Shown here: positions 60,331 through 64,000 of the stretch, in pieces
How positions within the stretch are numbered: the first letter of the stretch is position 1
How the letters are laid out: each line of letters opens with the position of its first letter
Assembly: GCF_003634705.1 (NCBI RefSeq)
Contig: NZ_RBWU01000001.1
Location: 1,354,980-1,418,979 of the forward strand
Reading direction: 5' to 3'
From: Actinomadura pelletieri DSM 43383
GTDB lineage: Bacteria > Actinomycetota > Actinomycetes > Streptosporangiales > Streptosporangiaceae
DNA: 64,000 nt
Program-made: the position numbers and the translations under genes
The notes under the pieces: model-generated
What the model saw: the letters and a program-made list of their open reading frames with translations, nothing else
The model's database searches: none
What the model was told of the DNA's origin: nothing

Positions 60331-63300
60331 GTGACGTCAGATAAGAAAGAGCCGCGCGCGACGAAGCCCCCGGCGAAGATCGTCGGCTTCCATGGAAGCC
60401 AGGCGGGAATCGGATGTTCCTTCGCGCTGGCGAACGTGGCATGGATTTTGTCCAATGCCGGTAAGGATGTCCTGATCGTCGATGGCGCCATCGGGGATCA
60501 GTTGCCCGTCGTGGACCAGTACCTCGCGAAGTTGTTCGCGCACGAGGACGTTCCCGGCCGGCAGGAGGGCCTGCTGGACGTCCTGCGCGACTACCAGCGG
60601 GCCCACGCGGAACAGGGCCGGCACAGCCTCGCCCCGGACCTCGACGCGCTCTGGCGCGACCACGGTGTCCGCGATCATCACATCGTCACGCTCGGCTGGC
60701 CCACCGCCGGCATCGACACCGGCCTGACCGGAAAACTCTCCCACCTCGGTTCCGGCAAGCGGGACACCAGGACCTACTGGCCCGAGGCCGAGCGGTTCGC
60801 CTGGGACGACTTCGCCGAGAGCAGGCACGGCCACCATTTCCTCACCGCGCTGCGCGCCCGACTGCGCGACAGCGGATACGACTACGTCCTGATCGACAAC
60901 CTTCCGGGCCGGGCGACCCTCGCGCGCCTGTGCGTGGTCCATCTCGCCGACGTGCTGGTGGCCTGCTTCCGGCTCGGTTTCCCCGAGACGATCGGCGACG
61001 GGGCCGGGCTGGCCCACGACCTGCGGAGCCGTACGGAAGGGTCCGGCAAGGGCACCGTCCGGGTGCTGCCGGTGCCGATGGGCGACGACCGCACGTCCAC
61101 CCACGACGTCAAACGCCTCGCCCACAACCTCTACCGGAAGCTGCTGGACGAACCCGACGAGAACGCGCGGGAGCGTTACTGGGGCAGGGTCACGGTGCCC
61201 GTCTCGCCCGTCCTCGCGAGCCTGCCCGTCATCTCCGCCATCGCCGAGAGCCCCTACGAGGAGGGGACGACGCTGAAGGCGTTCGAGGCGCTGACGCAGG
61301 CCATCACCGAGGACGACTCCATCAGGTTGAAGCCGCTGCCCGAGGCGGACCGGCTCAAGCTGTGGCGGCTGATGACCTCCCAGCCCACGAACGTCGGCTT
61401 CGACCTGGAGATCGTCTCCTGCGGGGCGGACGCCCCCTGGGCCGAGTGGATCGCGGCGGTCCTGACGCGCGCCGGAGTGAAGGTCCGGATCGGGCCGGGC
61501 GACGCCCCGGTCGACACCAGCGTCCTGCTGCTGTCGCCGCGCCTGCAGAAGGCCCCGGAACTCGAAACGGCCATCGCGCTGATCGCGGACCAGCATTCGA
61601 CCGGCGGCGTCGGCCACCGGCTGGTCGGCATCCGGGTCAGCGAGGGTCCGACGAGCGAGGTGCTGCGCTCGGCCGTCAACATCGACCTGGTGCCGCACGG
61701 CGACGACGAGGACGGCGTCCGCCGTTACCTGCTCAGGTACTTCAGCTTCCTGGAGCAGGTCGTGCCGGTCGCCGAGCGGCTTCCGGCGATGCCGCGGTTC
61801 CCGAGGCGGGTCCCCCGGGTCCGCAAGGTCAGCGCGCCGCAGCGGGTCTTCGTCGGGCGCACCGACGTCCTGGCCGACCTGCGCGTGAAGCTTCGCGACG
61901 GCCGGGGCAGCGGGCGACCCGTCGTGCTGACCGGCCCCAGCGGCATCGGCAAGTCCAGCATCGCGGCGGAGTACGCCGCCCGGTTCGCCTGTGACTACGA
62001 CCTGATCTGGTGGATCGGCGCGAAGGAGGTGCGCCAGGCGCGGGCCGAGCTGGCGCGGCTGCTTCCCCGCCTGAAGATCGACGCGGACGCCACGGCGCAC
62101 GACGCCGTCGCGGTGGCGCTGGACGCGCTGAGCGAGGGCGACCACGGCCCATGGCTGCTGATCTACGACGCGGCCGACGATCCGACCGAGCTGGCCGATC
62201 TGTTCCCCGCAGGTGGACCCGGGGACCTCCTCGTGACCTCCCAGAATCCGGGCTGGGCGGCCGAGCACGTCCACATCCGGGTCGAGCAGTTCGACCGCGC
62301 CGAAAGCATCGAACTCTTCCTGGAGCGCGTCGGGCGCGGCCTCGTCACCGGGGGCCGGGTCGAGCGGGTCGCCGAACGGCTCGGGGACCACCCGCACTCC
62401 GTCGACAAGGCGGGCGGCTGGGTCGCCGAAAGGCTGGCCAACGCGCGGGACAAGGACGGGCTGGTTCTCGAACACTCCCCGGACGCGCTGGTCGACCAGT
62501 ACCTCAAGGCGCTAGACGCCATCCCGGGCGCGGAGGGGGAGACGACCGCCGAGCGCACCGCCGAGCTGGCACTGGAGCGGTTGGCGCGTGAGCTGGCGGG
62601 GGCGGTGTGGTTGCTGCGGGTCTGCACGTACCTGTCGTCCGACGGCGTGGCCATGGAGCTGATCCGCTCCGCCGCGATGCGGGAGGAGATCAGCCAGCGC
62701 GATCCGAACGTGGGCGAGGACCTCACCGTCGACGAGGTCGTGCAGATGATCAAACGGTTCTCGCTCGCCCGGGTCGACCAGCAGCTCGACCGGCTCTGCG
62801 TCCACCAGCACACCCTGCGAACCCTCCGCGCCGGGATGTCGGACGCCGAGCGGGCCGAGGCCAGGGCCTCGGCGCAGCTCGTGCTGGCCGCGTTCATGCC
62901 GGGCGAGGACGCGACCGGTCCCGTCCGGGAGCGGCGGCACGAGGAGCTGCAGCGCCATGTGGTGGCCTGCGAACTCGGCGACACGGCCGACGCGCCCCGT
63001 CCCGTCCGCGCCTGGGCCGTCGACCAGGTCAGGTACCTCTACCTGAACAACGACCTGCGGGTCGCGGTCGACCTCGCCGAACGGCTGCGGGACCGCTGGA
63101 CGAAGGACTTCGGCGAGAGCGACCGGTACCGGCTGGAACTGCTCGTCCAGCTCGCCAACGCGCTGCGCGGGCTCGGCGAGTACCAGCAGGCCAGGAAGTG
63201 GGACGACCGGGCCGCCGAACTGCACGCGGAGGCGCTGCGGTCGAACCGTCTGCTCGGCCTGAAGATCAAGCGCAGCCTAGCCGCCGACATGCGCGCCGAG

Positions 63301-64000
63301 GGGAAGTTCACCGAGGCCCGGCGGTTGGACGACCGGACGCTGGCCGAGTTCAGGGAACGACTCGGCGACGAGCATCCCGACACCCTCCGGGCCGCCAACA
63401 ACCTCGCGCTCGTGTTCCTGCTGACCGGCGCCACGGAAGCGGCCATCGACCTGGATCGCATCACCCACGAGACCCGCGTGCGGGTCCTCGGCGAGCAGGC
63501 TCCCGATACCTGGCACTCGCTGGTCAGAATCGGTATCGACTACCGGGAGCTGGGCGACTACGGCAACGCCCAGAGCACCCTGAAGAGGGCGCTGGACGGG
63601 CTGAGCGCCGGCACCGGAGGCGATTCCCCCACGGCGTTGCGGGCCGCCCAGGCGCTTGCGGTGACCCTCCGCCTCAGGGACGACCCGGAGGCCGCGTGGG
63701 AGCTCATGACCAAGACCTGGCAGGCGGCCGAGTTCCGCTACGGTCGGCAGCACCCGGAGACCCTGTCCTGCGCGGTCAGCGTCGCGGCCACCCACGCCGC
63801 TCTCGGCCGGTACGAGGAGGCGCTCGACCAGGGCCGCCGCAACCTCGACCTCGCCCGGCAGATCTTCGGCGACGCGCATCCGTTCACGCGGGCCTGCGAG
63901 GCCAACCTCGCCGTCTACGCGCGTCGCGCCGGCCTGCTGGAGGAGGCCCTCCGGGTCGGCGAGGCGGCATGGCGGGCGTTGAGCGACCCCGACACCGGCG
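60331..64000 (+). CDS. fxsT: FxsT-like multidomain protein (degenerate MinD, TIR-like, NB-ARC, TPR), partial
   Basis: At least 1223 residues, continuing beyond the window. A MinD/ParA-like domain comes first (about 12-330), where the P-loop reads G26-I-G-C29-S and lacks the Lys, so ATP hydrolysis is doubtful. A small TIR-like remnant is at about 370-450. The NB-ARC ATPase begins RVFVGRTDVLADL and has Walker A GPSGIGKSS (Lys541), followed by a winged-helix region near 760. From about 890, 42-residue TPR repeats include EHPDTLRAANNLALV and QHPETLSCAVSVAATHAALGRYEEAL. FxsT proteins are the STAND/TPR partners of FxsA-FxsB systems; their role is not established. The GTG at 60331 is preferred; another at 60301 is in frame. 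Confidence 0.85.
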   Translation, partial: MTSDKKEPRATKPPAKIVGFHGSQAGIGCSFALANVAWILSNAGKDVLIVDGAIGDQLPVVDQYLAKLFAHEDVPGRQEGLLDVLRDYQRAHAEQGRHSLAPDLDALWRDHGVRDHHIVTLGWPTAGIDTGLTGKLSHLGSGKRDTRTYWPEAERFAWDDFAESRHGHHFLTALRARLRDSGYDYVLIDNLPGRATLARLCVVHLADVLVACFRLGFPETIGDGAGLAHDLRSRTEGSGKGTVRVLPVPMGDDRTSTHDVKRLAHNLYRKLLDEPDENARERYWGRVTVPVSPVLASLPVISAIAESPYEEGTTLKAFEALTQAITEDDSIRLKPLPEADRLKLWRLMTSQPTNVGFDLEIVSCGADAPWAEWIAAVLTRAGVKVRIGPGDAPVDTSVLLLSPRLQKAPELETAIALIADQHSTGGVGHRLVGIRVSEGPTSEVLRSAVNIDLVPHGDDEDGVRRYLLRYFSFLEQVVPVAERLPAMPRFPRRVPRVRKVSAPQRVFVGRTDVLADLRVKLRDGRGSGRPVVLTGPSGIGKSSIAAEYAARFACDYDLIWWIGAKEVRQARAELARLLPRLKIDADATAHDAVAVALDALSEGDHGPWLLIYDAADDPTELADLFPAGGPGDLLVTSQNPGWAAEHVHIRVEQFDRAESIELFLERVGRGLVTGGRVERVAERLGDHPHSVDKAGGWVAERLANARDKDGLVLEHSPDALVDQYLKALDAIPGAEGETTAERTAELALERLARELAGAVWLLRVCTYLSSDGVAMELIRSAAMREEISQRDPNVGEDLTVDEVVQMIKRFSLARVDQQLDRLCVHQHTLRTLRAGMSDAERAEARASAQLVLAAFMPGEDATGPVRERRHEELQRHVVACELGDTADAPRPVRAWAVDQVRYLYLNNDLRVAVDLAERLRDRWTKDFGESDRYRLELLVQLANALRGLGEYQQARKWDDRAAELHAEALRSNRLLGLKIKRSLAADMRAEGKFTEARRLDDRTLAEFRERLGDEHPDTLRAANNLALVFLLTGATEAAIDLDRITHETRVRVLGEQAPDTWHSLVRIGIDYRELGDYGNAQSTLKRALDGLSAGTGGDSPTALRAAQALAVTLRLRDDPEAAWELMTKTWQAAEFRYGRQHPETLSCAVSVAATHAALGRYEEALDQGRRNLDLARQIFGDAHPFTRACEANLAVYARRAGLLEEALRVGEAAWRALSDPDTG

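Overview
The window is high-GC actinobacterial DNA. Chaplin repeats, tandem DUF397 genes beside a DUF5753-type regulator, a class E-like sortase, ECF41-type sigma remains and an FxSxx-COOH system point to a filamentous, sporulating actinomycete. An Actinomadura-like member of the Streptosporangiales fits best; this is an inference from gene content. No rRNA, tRNA, CRISPR array or insertion sequence was found.

Layout. 1-3.7 kb: an ABC sugar importer operon (end of the binding protein, two permeases, ATPase) closed by a hairpin. 3.7-6.6 kb: a methyltransferase, a small protein, an acetyltransferase, and an Rrf2 regulator with an AhpD-like gene that share an operator motif. 6.6-10.7 kb: homogentisate catabolism (fumarylacetoacetase, an unknown protein, homogentisate dioxygenase) with a MarR regulator. 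10.8-14.3 kb: a PoxB-like enzyme and a two-component pair. 14.5-25.2 kb: accessory genes including a flavin oxidase, a PadR/SDR pair, a sigma-factor remnant, a cysteine-rich MarR facing a protoglobin with duplicated operators, and a MOSC protein. 25.3-31.9 kb: HxlR/SDR, a DUF4360-like secreted protein, AraC, four DUF397 genes (one frameshifted) with their HTH regulator, and an anti-sigma-like ATPase. 31.9-53.5 kb: cell-surface functions. These are an L,D-transpeptidase lipoprotein, a ten-gene exopolysaccharide locus, a triple-chaplin protein with a sortase, a secreted metzincin protease, a PRC/DUF2382 protein and lipid genes.

53.9-64 kb is the most interesting region, an FxSxx-COOH-type system. 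It holds an HExxH peptide-modifying enzyme, the FxsB radical SAM/SPASM maturase, a small FxsA-like precursor, an operon of TIR-like FxsC, a short STAND-type NTPase and a second double-TIR protein, and a divergent giant FxsT (degenerate MinD-like domain, TIR-like remnant, NB-ARC ATPase, TPR) that runs off the right edge. The parts resemble a modified-peptide system joined to a TIR/STAND signalling or conflict module. The precursor is odd because its FxSxx motif is followed by five more residues.
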